Under the pieces are notes generated by a model. It was not told the DNA's origin. It ran no database searches and worked only from the letters and a program-made list of their open reading frames with translations. A DNA stretch of 64,000 nucleotides. It comes from JBBDIP01 sp040880305 (GTDB lineage: Bacteria; Bacillota; Sulfobacillia; Fermentithermobacillales; Fermentithermobacillaceae). Made by a program: the position numbers and the translations under genes. Location: positions 1-64,000 of the forward strand of contig JBBDIP010000049.1 in the NCBI GenBank assembly GCA_040880305.1, in the 5' to 3' direction. Of the stretch, positions 17,410 through 25,519 are shown in pieces. Position 1 is the first letter of the stretch. Each line of letters opens with the position of its first letter.

Positions 17410-17886
17410 CTACTCCCCGTCGTCTTCGCGCTTCTCGCGCCCGTGGTTTTCCCGCTCCTCGCGGCGGTGTTCGAATACCTCGGCGAACCTATCCACTATC
17501 TCGGGCGCTTCCTCAAGCAACCGGTCCAAGAGCGCCCTGCTGTCCACCGGCAGGAACCTGACTTTTCGCTCTCCGACCACCAAAAACCCGACTGGCCTGA
17601 CCGAAACCCCTGCGCCCGTGCCGCCGGTAAACGGCATCGACCCAGAGGGCAACTGCGACTGCGACTGCTCTTCACCTTCCTGCACGGGTTCGCTCTGCCC
17701 GCCTTCGCCCGCAACAGCTTCGTCGCCACCGCCGGTCACGAACCCAAATGACACCCTGGAGACAGGGATTATCACAGTCCCTTCCTTGGTCTCCACCGGT
17801 TCGCCGACCACGGTATTAACGTCGACCATGTCCTTCAGGCTGTCCATAGTCGTCCTCATCAGGCTCTCGATCGGATGATAGCCCAT
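17410..17886 (-). CDS. ytfJ: Spore protein YtfJ/GerW family
   Basis: 158 aa. Family features are the N-terminal HPIESLMRTTMDSLKDMVDVNTVVG, a TVIIPVSRVSFGFVTGG block and the VRPVGFLVV segment. GerW in Bacillus is needed for germination through some receptors. The C-terminus is an unusual charged tail. It lies 35 bp after the DUF2953 gene, the conserved ytfI-ytfJ pair. Confidence 0.92.
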   Translation of the reverse strand: MGYHPIESLMRTTMDSLKDMVDVNTVVGEPVETKEGTVIIPVSRVSFGFVTGGGDEAVAGEGGQSEPVQEGEEQSQSQLPSGSMPFTGGTGAGVSVRPVGFLVVGERKVRFLPVDSRALLDRLLEEAPEIVDRFAEVFEHRREERENHGREKREDDGE

Positions 17887-17921
17887 GAATGCAGACCTCC
17901 AATCTTGCTCGTCCTCACGCT

Positions 17922-18596
17922 TTAGTATTCCAAATCGGGGACTTTGACACGACGCTTCGCGCCAACCGCTTTAACTTTGCGGAACTGCCGGTAGAGACGG
18001 TATGCGACCAGTATCGTCCTCCAGGGAGCGATCGAAGCGGCAAGCTGGACCTCGGCGGAGGCCGTCGTCCGGTCGTATACAGGGGTGATGCGGAAAGCGG
18101 GGCGCTGTCGAAAACGGATACCCTTTCGCTGCGCGGTCGTGATGGCGATCCCGGCCGCCGCTCCCAAGGCGCCCGTCAACAACGCGGTATCGCACGCATC
18201 GCCGGTGCCGACCCTGCCGTGGAAGCGGAGCTCCTCGACCACAATTGCGCGTGCCAGATACGACAGCGACTCCGCGATCTTTGGGTAGTAATCCATGAGC
18301 ATCTCGAAAGCCCTTCGCAGGGTATCGATGCGCGACCAGATGCTTTCCTGCGGACCTTCCCGTTCAGGCGGAGATCTTGGCGCGGTCGTCGCTTTCGGGT
18401 CAGGCCGCCGCCGGCCGCCGAAGTCGGGAAGAGCCACGTACCAGGGGATCAAGGGCAGACGGATGCTCGCCCGGTAGTGGGCCCGGCCGGGCGCGAACTC
18501 GCCGTGGAACCGGAACCGCACCGGGAGCAGCACATTGAACGCAAGCAAGAAGATAGCGACCAGCAGCGCTAGCAGGATGACCACGAAGACGCCCAC
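17922..18596 (-). CDS. ytfI: DUF2953 membrane protein (YtfI-like)
   Basis: 224 aa. One N-terminal membrane segment (about 3-25) is followed by a soluble domain of the DUF2953 type, found beside YtfJ in many spore formers. The proline/arginine-rich stretch (about 58-85) looks like a flexible linker. Molecular role unknown; the spore context comes from the neighbouring ytfJ. Confidence 0.82.
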   Translation of the reverse strand: MGVFVVILLALLVAIFLLAFNVLLPVRFRFHGEFAPGRAHYRASIRLPLIPWYVALPDFGGRRRPDPKATTAPRSPPEREGPQESIWSRIDTLRRAFEMLMDYYPKIAESLSYLARAIVVEELRFHGRVGTGDACDTALLTGALGAAAGIAITTAQRKGIRFRQRPAFRITPVYDRTTASAEVQLAASIAPWRTILVAYRLYRQFRKVKAVGAKRRVKVPDLEY

Positions 18597-18674
18597 CTTG
18601 GAAGCTCCTTGCGCCGAAACCGTAGGGTCGCTCCCAGTATGCTTCCAGGTACGGTTGCCTAGTCAGGGGCGGTA

Positions 18675-19211
18675 CTAGGGGTCCGGGAGAAGTTTCCTCT
18701 CGGCGTCCTTTTCCGATCCGCCGTCGAGCGGGGGTAAATCCTCGATTGAGTTGAGACCGGCTTTCCTGAGGAATTCATCTGTGGTGCCATAAAGTTTGGG
18801 CCTGCCCAGGGTCTTCTTTCGCCCCACTTCGCGGATGAGGCCTTTCTCCAAGAGGGTCTCCAGGCTGGCCTCGGGGTTCACGCCCCTGGCGGTCTCGATG
18901 TCCTGCCTGGTGACGGGCTGCCTGTAGGCCACGACAGCCAGTGTCTCCATGGTGCCTCTAGACAGCGAGAGCGGCACTCTCCTCGACAGGGTCTTCTCGA
19001 TCTGCTCTGCGTACTCAGGCCTGGTCACGAACACAAAGCCGCCGGATACCCGCTGCAGCATGACCCCGTGGTCAGCGTACTCCCGCTCAAGTGTGGTGAC
19101 AGCGGCCAGAACGTCGAGCTCTCCCAGCTCCAGGGCATCGACCAGCTTCTGAAGGGGTACGGGCTCATCCGATGAGAACAGAATTGCCTCCAAGAGGGCG
19201 GGAAGGTTCAT
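18675..19211 (-). CDS. scpB: Segregation and condensation protein B
   Basis: 178 aa. Two winged-helix domains typical of ScpB; LEAILFSSDEPVPLQKL at the start and GRPKLYGTTDEFLRKAGL near the end are family blocks. It joins ScpA and SMC in the condensin complex that compacts and separates chromosomes. The start overlaps the scpA stop by 4 bp. Confidence 0.94.
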   Translation of the reverse strand: MNLPALLEAILFSSDEPVPLQKLVDALELGELDVLAAVTTLEREYADHGVMLQRVSGGFVFVTRPEYAEQIEKTLSRRVPLSLSRGTMETLAVVAYRQPVTRQDIETARGVNPEASLETLLEKGLIREVGRKKTLGRPKLYGTTDEFLRKAGLNSIEDLPPLDGGSEKDAERKLLPDP

Positions 19212-19912
19212 GGTTCGCTATTATCCTCCCGGTTCACGGTGTCTTGGGTAGTCGAGAACTCGATGTCGCCAAAGAGCTCCTTTTGGCGAGCATAGAGCCT
19301 TCTCCTCTTTATGAGTTCGAGGAAGGCCAAAAAGTTCAGGATCGTTTCCTGCCTGGTCTTGCCGAGGAAACGGGAAAACCGCAGGATAGCGCCACTGGCG
19401 GTCAGCCGCCTGACCTCCCGCCAGAAGTCCCTCAGGTGGGTGACAAAGCTGAGTCTTGGCACAAGCAGGACTCTGTCAGTTGGGCTTGTCCGCTTTTGTG
19501 TCGTAATCAGGGCGTCGCGGACGGCGGTCGGGTCGATGTTCACAACCAGGAGGCGGCGGCCGCCTTCGTAGGAAGGCGAGTATCCGCGGCTAAACGTGCG
19601 GGCGACGCCCTTCATCTCTTCCCCGACCGCCCGCGCGGCGGCGTCGACCTCCCACCGCTCCATCACTGCAGTGGCTGTGGCGCTGACAAGGTCTTCGGCC
19701 CCGCCCATGATCTCCTCCGCTTCCTCGGCTTGCTCCCGCTCTGGCCTGGTGTTGGGAAGGAGCCACCTGAGTTTTTGGACCACCAACTCCGACGCGTAGG
19801 ACAGGGTCTTCACCGACTCCTCAAGGGGGATTTCCCGCGCCTCAACCCTCTGGCGGAACCGCCTGAACAGGGGCGACAGCTGAAGCACGTTCATCATGGC
19901 CAGGAGCTTCAT
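19208..19912 (-). CDS. scpA: ScpA-like condensin kleisin, divergent
   Basis: 234 aa. Identified by its position ahead of scpB and by kleisin-like features: LASELVVQK-type early helix (YASELVVQKLRWLLP), a charged middle and a C-terminal winged-helix stretch (ETILNFLAFLELIKRRRLYARQ). The canonical N-terminal F-GPLDLLL-H block is missing, replaced by MNVLQLSPLFRRFRQRV. ScpA bridges the SMC heads. Both ends overlap their neighbours by 4 bp. Confidence 0.82.
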   Translation of the reverse strand: MKLLAMMNVLQLSPLFRRFRQRVEAREIPLEESVKTLSYASELVVQKLRWLLPNTRPEREQAEEAEEIMGGAEDLVSATATAVMERWEVDAAARAVGEEMKGVARTFSRGYSPSYEGGRRLLVVNIDPTAVRDALITTQKRTSPTDRVLLVPRLSFVTHLRDFWREVRRLTASGAILRFSRFLGKTRQETILNFLAFLELIKRRRLYARQKELFGDIEFSTTQDTVNREDNSEP

Positions 19913-20565
19913 CCGAGCCTCACGGGAAACAAGAGCAGAGAGAGGGCTCCCGCCAATCCCTGCGCAAACCGTATGAGCACGTTCAGCATAGGCGACATAA
20001 TTGCGGAGATGACTCCAGTGGAAAGCAGCACAACAAGGATGACAAACCCGTAACGCTCCAGGTTATTCCACATCCCGGCCATAGACGGCGGCAGGAAGAA
20101 TGCCAGGATGCGCGACCCGTCCAGGGGCGGGATGGGGATCAAGTTGAACACTCCCAGCCCTGCGTTAATGAAGGCGGCTTCCTGGATCATATTAGGCACA
20201 TAGAACCACCTTGAGCCAAAAAAGCGCACTTTGGTGGCAAGCAGAACCACCAGGACCTGCAGGACTATGAACATTATGAAGTTGGCCAGTGGGCCGGCCA
20301 GAGCCACTTTCGCCATATCCTTGCGGGGGTTTCTCATGCGGTAGGGCTCGACAGGGACGGGACGCGCCCAGCCAAAGCCGAAAACGATGAGCATGACGGC
20401 GCCGACCAGGTCAAAATGTGCCCACGGCTCCAGGGTCATCCTACCCGCTCGCTCAGCGGTATCGTCCCCCAAGCGAAAAGCCATCCGGGCGTGGGCGTAC
20501 TCGTGAACGCTGATGGCGAGGAGGAAACCGGGAATCCGTAATACCATCTGCAAGGGAGACAACAA
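19909..20565 (-). CDS. Site-2 protease family membrane metallopeptidase (M50)
   Basis: 218 aa with about five to six membrane segments. The zinc-binding HEYAH (21-25) and the second motif NLIPIPPLDG (about 139-148) are intact. It is a compact M50B protein like YwhC without a PDZ domain, usually beside scpAB or trpS in Clostridia. The substrate is unknown. Confidence 0.9.
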   Translation of the reverse strand: MLSPLQMVLRIPGFLLAISVHEYAHARMAFRLGDDTAERAGRMTLEPWAHFDLVGAVMLIVFGFGWARPVPVEPYRMRNPRKDMAKVALAGPLANFIMFIVLQVLVVLLATKVRFFGSRWFYVPNMIQEAAFINAGLGVFNLIPIPPLDGSRILAFFLPPSMAGMWNNLERYGFVILVVLLSTGVISAIMSPMLNVLIRFAQGLAGALSLLLFPVRLG

Positions 20566-20583
20566 AACCCCTCCTTCGACCTT

Positions 20584-21810
20584 CTATCTGGATCCCAGCA
20601 CCAGGTCCACGCTAATCTTCTGGTTGCCGCGGAGGACGTCCAGCCTCACCTTGTCTCCGGGTTTGTGTCTCAGGATTTCGGTCGACAGGTTGGAGCCGGT
20701 CACCTCAACCCCGTCAAGCCCGGTGACGATGTCGCCGCCGACCGGGACTTCCTGCCCGCCCGCGATCAGCGTCTTGGTGGAACCCCGCAGCCCTGCCCTC
20801 TCACCAGGCCCGCCATCCTCCAATTCCGTGACCAGAGCCCCTTTGGAGGTGGGAAGGTCCAACTGAGAAAAAGCCGTGGTGCCGAGGTCGTGGTACAGGA
20901 CGTCAAGCTGCAGGTACGACACTCCCATAAAAGCCCTCGTCACCTTGCCGTTCCGGAGGATCTCCGGGACGATGGAGCCAACCACCTGCGACGGTATGGC
21001 AAAGCCGATGCCGTTGGCGGAGTCCATGATGGCGGTAACCACGCCGACCACCTCACCGCTGGAGTTCAGGAGGGGCCCGCCGCTGTTGCCCGGGTTGACC
21101 GCTGCATCGGTTTGGATGAGGTTTTCGATGGTGTAGTCGTTGACGTTGGGCTTGGTCAGGCTCTCGATGGGCATTGAGCGGTCTTTGGCGCTGATGATGC
21201 CGGTTGTGACGGTGGGCGAACGGTCAAGCCCCATGCTTGAACCGGTCGCCAGCGGACTCCCCAACACTATGGCCTTTTGGCCAACCTTGACCGCGGAATA
21301 GTCGGCCAATCTCAGAGGGTAAATCTCATCGGAAGGAGCCTCTACCTTCAAAACCGCAAGGTCGGTCAGCCTGTCGCTGCCGATGACGGTCGCCTTAAAG
21401 GACCTCCCCGATATGGTCTGCACCTCGATATCGGTGGCGTCTTCTATTACGTGGTTGTTGGTTACGACGTGTCCCTGGTTGTCCACGAAGAACCCGGAGC
21501 CGTTACCTTTTCGCGAGGCCTGAGGCGTACCGAGTGAGGTGCGGCCCGTTCGCGACGTAGAAACCTTGACCACGCCCCACTTAGCCGCGCCGAAAACCTC
21601 CACGGTGTTCTGCTCGTCCTGTATGCGCCAAACTTCTTCGTCGGACGCGCTTGGACGCGAGGAGTTTTGGGGCGCGGACAGGCCAGCGAACGAAGGTGAA
21701 AGGTCATTGCCGAACGTGGCTAGAGTTCCCAGGATGATCCCGGCAAGCGCCAGAGCAAAAAGCCAGTATTCAGGTTTTTGATAGGGGGATCTATTTTTCA
21801 CAGGTCTCAC
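20584..21810 (-). CDS. htrA: HtrA-type serine protease
   Basis: 408 aa. An N-terminal membrane anchor (about 14-32) is followed by a trypsin-like domain with the triad H120 (TNNHVI), D150 (LTDLAVLKV) and S243 (NPGNSGGPLL), then one PDZ domain (about 310-400). It should face outside the membrane and degrade misfolded envelope proteins. It is 19 bp upstream of the M50 gene. Confidence 0.94.
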   Translation of the reverse strand: MRPVKNRSPYQKPEYWLFALALAGIILGTLATFGNDLSPSFAGLSAPQNSSRPSASDEEVWRIQDEQNTVEVFGAAKWGVVKVSTSRTGRTSLGTPQASRKGNGSGFFVDNQGHVVTNNHVIEDATDIEVQTISGRSFKATVIGSDRLTDLAVLKVEAPSDEIYPLRLADYSAVKVGQKAIVLGSPLATGSSMGLDRSPTVTTGIISAKDRSMPIESLTKPNVNDYTIENLIQTDAAVNPGNSGGPLLNSSGEVVGVVTAIMDSANGIGFAIPSQVVGSIVPEILRNGKVTRAFMGVSYLQLDVLYHDLGTTAFSQLDLPTSKGALVTELEDGGPGERAGLRGSTKTLIAGGQEVPVGGDIVTGLDGVEVTGSNLSTEILRHKPGDKVRLDVLRGNQKISVDLVLGSR

Positions 21811-21892
21811 TCCGGTTTCGACGCTGCCCTAAGTCTACAACGAACTTCCCTCCTTTACCAACCCTATGCTCTCGTGATCACTTTTCGACCTG

Positions 21893-22243
21893 CTAGCCCT
21901 TTGGATTGAACAGCACGGCCATCAGGTATCCAAACACAACTGCAGCAGTTAAGGCGGACGCGGTGGCCCTAAGTCCCCCGGTAAGCAGCCCAAACAGGCC
22001 GATCTTCTGGGCATCCTCGACCATACCCGTGACCAGCGCGTGCCCGAAGCCAAACAGAGGGATCGTCGCGCCCGCCCCTCCCAACTTCACCAAGGGCGCA
22101 TAGATCCCCAGCCCCGAGAGCACGGCGCCGGCGCTGACCGCCGAGACCATCACGATGGCCGGGTTTATCTTCGTAGCGTCCACAACTCCCTGCGCCAAGG
22201 CACACAGGGCGCCGCCAACGAGGAACGCCTTGAGGAGCGTCAT
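21893..22243 (-). CDS. spoVAE: Stage V sporulation protein AE (SpoVAEb type)
   Basis: 116 aa with about three to four hydrophobic segments. SpoVA family block GLGIYAPLVKLGGAGATIPLFGFGHALV. The SpoVA complex forms the channel moving dipicolinic acid into the spore and out at germination. It follows spoVAD by a 4-bp overlap. Confidence 0.93.
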   Translation of the reverse strand: MTLLKAFLVGGALCALAQGVVDATKINPAIVMVSAVSAGAVLSGLGIYAPLVKLGGAGATIPLFGFGHALVTGMVEDAQKIGLFGLLTGGLRATASALTAAVVFGYLMAVLFNPKG

Positions 22244-23283
22244 TCTCTCGCCTCCTTATGCTGCTCCGCTAGGTCTTCGGAGACCAAAGAGACCGCATGG
22301 GCGATGCACGGGATAGATTCTCCCTGCTGACACGCGGTGGGACTGTGCAACGCGCCGGTCGGGACCAGGAGCACCCTGCCTAAGACCCCGTTGTTGAGAT
22401 CGGCCCATATCTTCGCGGCGAACACCGATCCGACGCAGCCGCAGCCTGAAGCCCCCGAGGCGATTTCCGGCTTCATCTCGTATATCAGGAGAGCGGTATC
22501 CTGGTGTCGGGCCTTGACGTCCAACCCTTTTTGCTTGAGCAAGGCCAGAGCGATGTCAGAACCCACCCTACCCAGGTCCCCCGAGAATATGACGTCGTAG
22601 TCGTCCACCTCGCGCGCCATGTCCGAAAGGTGCCGCCAGACCGTGTCGGCGAAGGCCGGCGCCATAGCGGAGCCCATGTCGTTGGCGTCCACTATGCCGT
22701 AATCCTGCACCCGGCCTATCGTGACCGCCTCCACCCTTGGCCCGCGCCCGCTGGGGGCGACCACGGCGGCTCCGGCCCCTGTGACGGTCCACTGGCTGGC
22801 CGGCACGCGCTGGTAGCCAAACTCGGTCGGATACCTGTACTGCCGCTCCGCCGTATCGTGGTGACTGGATGTGCAGACCAAGACGTTGCGGGCGAAGTGG
22901 CCGGCCACCAAGAACGAAGCTACCCCCAGCCCCTCCCCCATTGTGGCGCAGGCGCCGTAAAGACCCAGGTAGGGAATGTCGTGCTCCCTCGCCACGTAGC
23001 TGGAGGAAACGATCTGGTTGAGCAGGTCTCCTGCCAGGAGGAAGTCCACGCCGGCGTCGGTGAGTCCCGCCTTTTCCATGGCAATGTCCCCGGCCTGCCG
23101 GAGCATGCGGGCCTCGGCCCGCTCCCACGAGACCTCGCCCGCAAGGGTGTCGTGGTAGACCAAGTCAAAAAGAGACCCCAAGGGACCCTGACCTTCTCTC
23201 GGCCCCACGACGGAACCGGTGGAGACCACCACCGGCATGTCGGGGAACAGGCAGGTAGAAGATCCAATGCGGTCTAATCTCAC
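22240..23283 (-). CDS. spoVAD: Stage V sporulation protein AD
   Basis: 347 aa with a thiolase-like fold; SpoVAD binds dipicolinic acid. Seen are FLLAGDLLNQIVSSSYVARE, LGLYGACATMGEGLGVASF (the cysteine block) and ASGCGCVGSVF. Soluble partner of the SpoVAC/SpoVAE membrane proteins; overlaps both neighbours by 4 bp. Confidence 0.95.
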   Translation of the reverse strand: MRLDRIGSSTCLFPDMPVVVSTGSVVGPREGQGPLGSLFDLVYHDTLAGEVSWERAEARMLRQAGDIAMEKAGLTDAGVDFLLAGDLLNQIVSSSYVAREHDIPYLGLYGACATMGEGLGVASFLVAGHFARNVLVCTSSHHDTAERQYRYPTEFGYQRVPASQWTVTGAGAAVVAPSGRGPRVEAVTIGRVQDYGIVDANDMGSAMAPAFADTVWRHLSDMAREVDDYDVIFSGDLGRVGSDIALALLKQKGLDVKARHQDTALLIYEMKPEIASGASGCGCVGSVFAAKIWADLNNGVLGRVLLVPTGALHSPTACQQGESIPCIAHAVSLVSEDLAEQHKEARE

Positions 23284-23732
23284 TTGAACACGAAGACTCG
23301 AAGCAGACTCACGATTATAGCAGCAACACTCCCGTACACGATGACAGGCCCGGCTATCTGGAACATCCGGGCCGAGACCCCCAGGATGAACCCCTCGCGC
23401 TTGAACTCCAGGGCGGGCGAGACCATGGAGTTAGCGAAGCCGGTTATCGGCAGAGCAGCGCCCATGCCTGCGAAGGCTCCTATTCTGTCGTATATGCCCA
23501 GCCCGGTAAGAGTGGCGCCCAGCACCACCATGGCCGTGGACGTCATGGATTGAGAGAGCGTCAGCGGGATCTGCCTGGACACCAGATAATCCAGGATCAC
23601 CTGGCCAACCACACAGATAGCGCCCCCGACCCAAAAAGCCACTGCGAGATTACGGAGCACCGGTCTTCGGGGGTGAAAGGTCTGGACTAGCCGGGCATAG
23701 GCCTCCTGCTCGCGGACGTTGACCCGCGTCAT
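23280..23732 (-). CDS. spoVAC: Stage V sporulation protein AC
   Basis: 150 aa, four hydrophobic segments, with SpoVA block GLGIYDRIGAFAGMGAALPITGF and an N-terminal YARLVQTFHPRRPVLRNL. In Bacillus it acts as a mechanosensitive channel part of the DPA transporter. Only spoVAC, AD and AE are present; spoVAA, AB and AF are absent from the operon. Confidence 0.94.
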   Translation of the reverse strand: MTRVNVREQEAYARLVQTFHPRRPVLRNLAVAFWVGGAICVVGQVILDYLVSRQIPLTLSQSMTSTAMVVLGATLTGLGIYDRIGAFAGMGAALPITGFANSMVSPALEFKREGFILGVSARMFQIAGPVIVYGSVAAIIVSLLRVFVFK

Positions 23733-23935
23733 TTCATCTCATCCAGATACGCCACCTTGACGTTGGCCTTGTACTCGACGATCTCGCCGTTCTTGACGTT
23801 GGCGGTCCAATTGAGGACCTCGACGCCGCTAATAGTAGGGACCTTTGCGGCCGCCTCGCGAACCGCTTGGTTGGCGGCGTCGCTCCAGTCCTTGTGGGAC
23901 TGTCCTACCAGTTCCAGAACTCTTACTACCGGCAT
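23729..23935 (-). CDS. Dodecin family flavin-binding protein
   Basis: 68 aa, the usual dodecin length. The fold-defining stretch runs from VLELVGQSHKDWSDAANQAV through ISGVEVLNWTANVKNG to VEYKANVKVAYL; W43 lies where dodecins stack on flavin. Dodecins form 12-subunit shells storing flavin (or CoA in some). It lies between sigF (28 bp away) and spoVAC (4-bp overlap), so it is probably made with the sporulation genes. Confidence 0.9.
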   Translation of the reverse strand: MPVVRVLELVGQSHKDWSDAANQAVREAAAKVPTISGVEVLNWTANVKNGEIVEYKANVKVAYLDEMK

Positions 23936-23963
23936 AGTAGAAGGTCATCTCCTCGCGATGAAT

Positions 23964-24659
23964 TCACTTGCCCCGGTAGTATTCCCTCAAGTTCATGAGG
24001 GCTTTCTTCTCGAGTCGCGACACGTGGGCCTGGGAGATCCCGAGTTCCCTGGATATCTCAGATTGGGTCCTGCCCAGGAGGAACCTTCCTCTTACGATGG
24101 CCTGCATGTCCGGCCCCAAGCGCTCCAGCGCTTCTTGCAGGTCAACCGAGTCCTCTCTGGCTGCCGACTGGTCCCCGGACGCCTCTTTTTCAACGTAGCC
24201 AGGGACGTCCTCCAGGTACAGGACCGAAGATGCAGCTTCCATAGCCTCCAGTACCGTGTCCGGCGGCACGCCCAAAGCGCGCGCTATGTCGGTGAGTGGG
24301 GGTTCCGCGCCGGACTTTGCCGTCATTTGCTGCCGGATCTTACCGGCCTGAAAGGCTATCTCTCGCAGGCGTCTATCCACCTTGACCAGGGCGTTATCAC
24401 GCAGGTAGCGGCGCACCTCGCCCAGGATGTGGGGCACCGCGAACGTCGAAAAGACCACTCCGTAAGTGGGGTCGAAGCGGTCGATGGCTTTGAGTAAACC
24501 GATGGAACCCAACTGGAAAAGATCGTCCTTCTCGAGGAGCCCTGCATACTTCCTTATGCAAGCCCAGATGAGCCCCGTGTTGGACGCGAATATCTCGTCC
24601 CGCGCACGCTTGTCGCCGCTCTGCGCTCGCAGGAAAAGCAACTGGTCTAGGCGCTGCAT
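23964..24659 (-). CDS. sigF: Forespore sigma factor F
   Basis: 231 aa sigma-70 family. Region 2 has DLFQLGSIGLLKAIDRFDP and FSTFAVPHILGEVRRYLRD; region 4 has the helix-turn-helix RTQSEISRELGISQAHVSRLE. Its place after spoIIAA-spoIIAB identifies it as SigF rather than the close relative SigG. It overlaps spoIIAB by 13 bp. It drives early forespore genes and is held by SpoIIAB. Confidence 0.94.
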   Translation of the reverse strand: MQRLDQLLFLRAQSGDKRARDEIFASNTGLIWACIRKYAGLLEKDDLFQLGSIGLLKAIDRFDPTYGVVFSTFAVPHILGEVRRYLRDNALVKVDRRLREIAFQAGKIRQQMTAKSGAEPPLTDIARALGVPPDTVLEAMEAASSVLYLEDVPGYVEKEASGDQSAAREDSVDLQEALERLGPDMQAIVRGRFLLGRTQSEISRELGISQAHVSRLEKKALMNLREYYRGK

Positions 24660-25066
24660 CGTCGCTTGATCATCCGGACCCGGGTCCCGCCGCCGGGAGT
24701 AGATTCGAGGTAGAGGTCATCGGTGAACGACTCCATGAAGGATAGGCCCAGCCCCATGTGGTCGGACGCCGTAGTGAACCCGGGTTCTCGCGCTCTAGCC
24801 AGATCGGGAATGCCGACCCCCTGATCCTCCACTTCCACGACCAGCCCATCGCCATCGGCGTAAGCCGTCAAAGCAACGTCGCCCTCCCCGCCCGGATAGG
24901 CGTGGAGCACGGCATTGGAAACCGCCTCAGATACCGCTACCTTGATCTCCTCAATATCCGGCACTGTGAAGTCCAGAGAGGCGGCGAATGTGGCCACAGC
25001 TATGCGGGCCACCCCGACGTTGGATGGGACACATGATAAGCGAAGGTAGATGCGGTTTTTGCTCAC
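24647..25066 (-). CDS. spoIIAB: Anti-sigma F factor / protein kinase
   Basis: 139-aa GHKL-fold kinase. N-box EAVSNAVLHAYP and the G1/G2 nucleotide motifs EDQGVGIPD and HMGLGLSFMESF are present. It binds SigF and phosphorylates SpoIIAA. The start overlaps the spoIIAA stop by 4 bp. Confidence 0.95.
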   Translation of the reverse strand: MSKNRIYLRLSCVPSNVGVARIAVATFAASLDFTVPDIEEIKVAVSEAVSNAVLHAYPGGEGDVALTAYADGDGLVVEVEDQGVGIPDLARAREPGFTTASDHMGLGLSFMESFTDDLYLESTPGGGTRVRMIKRRCSA

Positions 25067-25446
25067 ACCCCTTCACCCCCTTCGGATTTTGCGGAGGAGC
25101 CGCCCAAGGCCAAGCGGAAGGCGTCTTCCTCGGTGCGGGCGACGGGGAGAAGCGAGGCCAGTCCAGCCATCTCTAACATGGACAGGACCTTGGGAGGGAC
25201 GGCCGCCAGGACCAGATGACCGCCCCCTGCGGTGACCTGCCGCATGCGCCCCAAGATGGCGCCAAGCCCCGTGGAGTCCACGAAATCCAGGCCGCGCAGG
25301 TTCAGGACCAAGTTCGGCACGCCGGTGGCGCGAAGCTCCTGGTCCACGCGTTCCTTGAAGACAGAAGCCGAAGACAAGTCGAGTTCCCCGGACATCTTCG
25401 CAACCAAACACGAAGGTCCGCGGTGAAAAGAGAGGTTCATGCCCAT
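25063..25446 (-). CDS. spoIIAA: Anti-anti-sigma factor
   Basis: 127-aa STAS domain. The phosphorylated serine lies in FVDSTGLGAILGRM. Unphosphorylated SpoIIAA frees SigF from SpoIIAB after septation. The C-terminal 20 residues are a charged tail longer than in Bacillus. First gene of the spoIIA group, downstream of dacF. Confidence 0.94.
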   Translation of the reverse strand: MGMNLSFHRGPSCLVAKMSGELDLSSASVFKERVDQELRATGVPNLVLNLRGLDFVDSTGLGAILGRMRQVTAGGGHLVLAAVPPKVLSMLEMAGLASLLPVARTEEDAFRLALGGSSAKSEGGEGV

Positions 25447-25478
25447 ACACTCCCATACCGGAGTTCTTTGTCAGCAGG

Positions 25479-25505
25479 GTTCAACGGTGAACGGGCATTT
25501 CCCTT
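25479..25505 (-). promoter_or_regulatory. Candidate sigma-H promoter for spoIIA
   Basis: On the minus strand a -35-like AAGGGAAAT (25497-25505) and a -10-like GTTGAAC (25479-25485) are separated by 11 bp, close to the sigma-H consensus RnAGGAwWW-N11/12-RnnGAAT. It lies about 35 bp before the spoIIAA start. In Bacillus spoIIA has a sigma-H promoter here. Prediction by eye only. Confidence 0.4.
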
Positions 25506-25519
25506 TTTTTGGCATCCAC

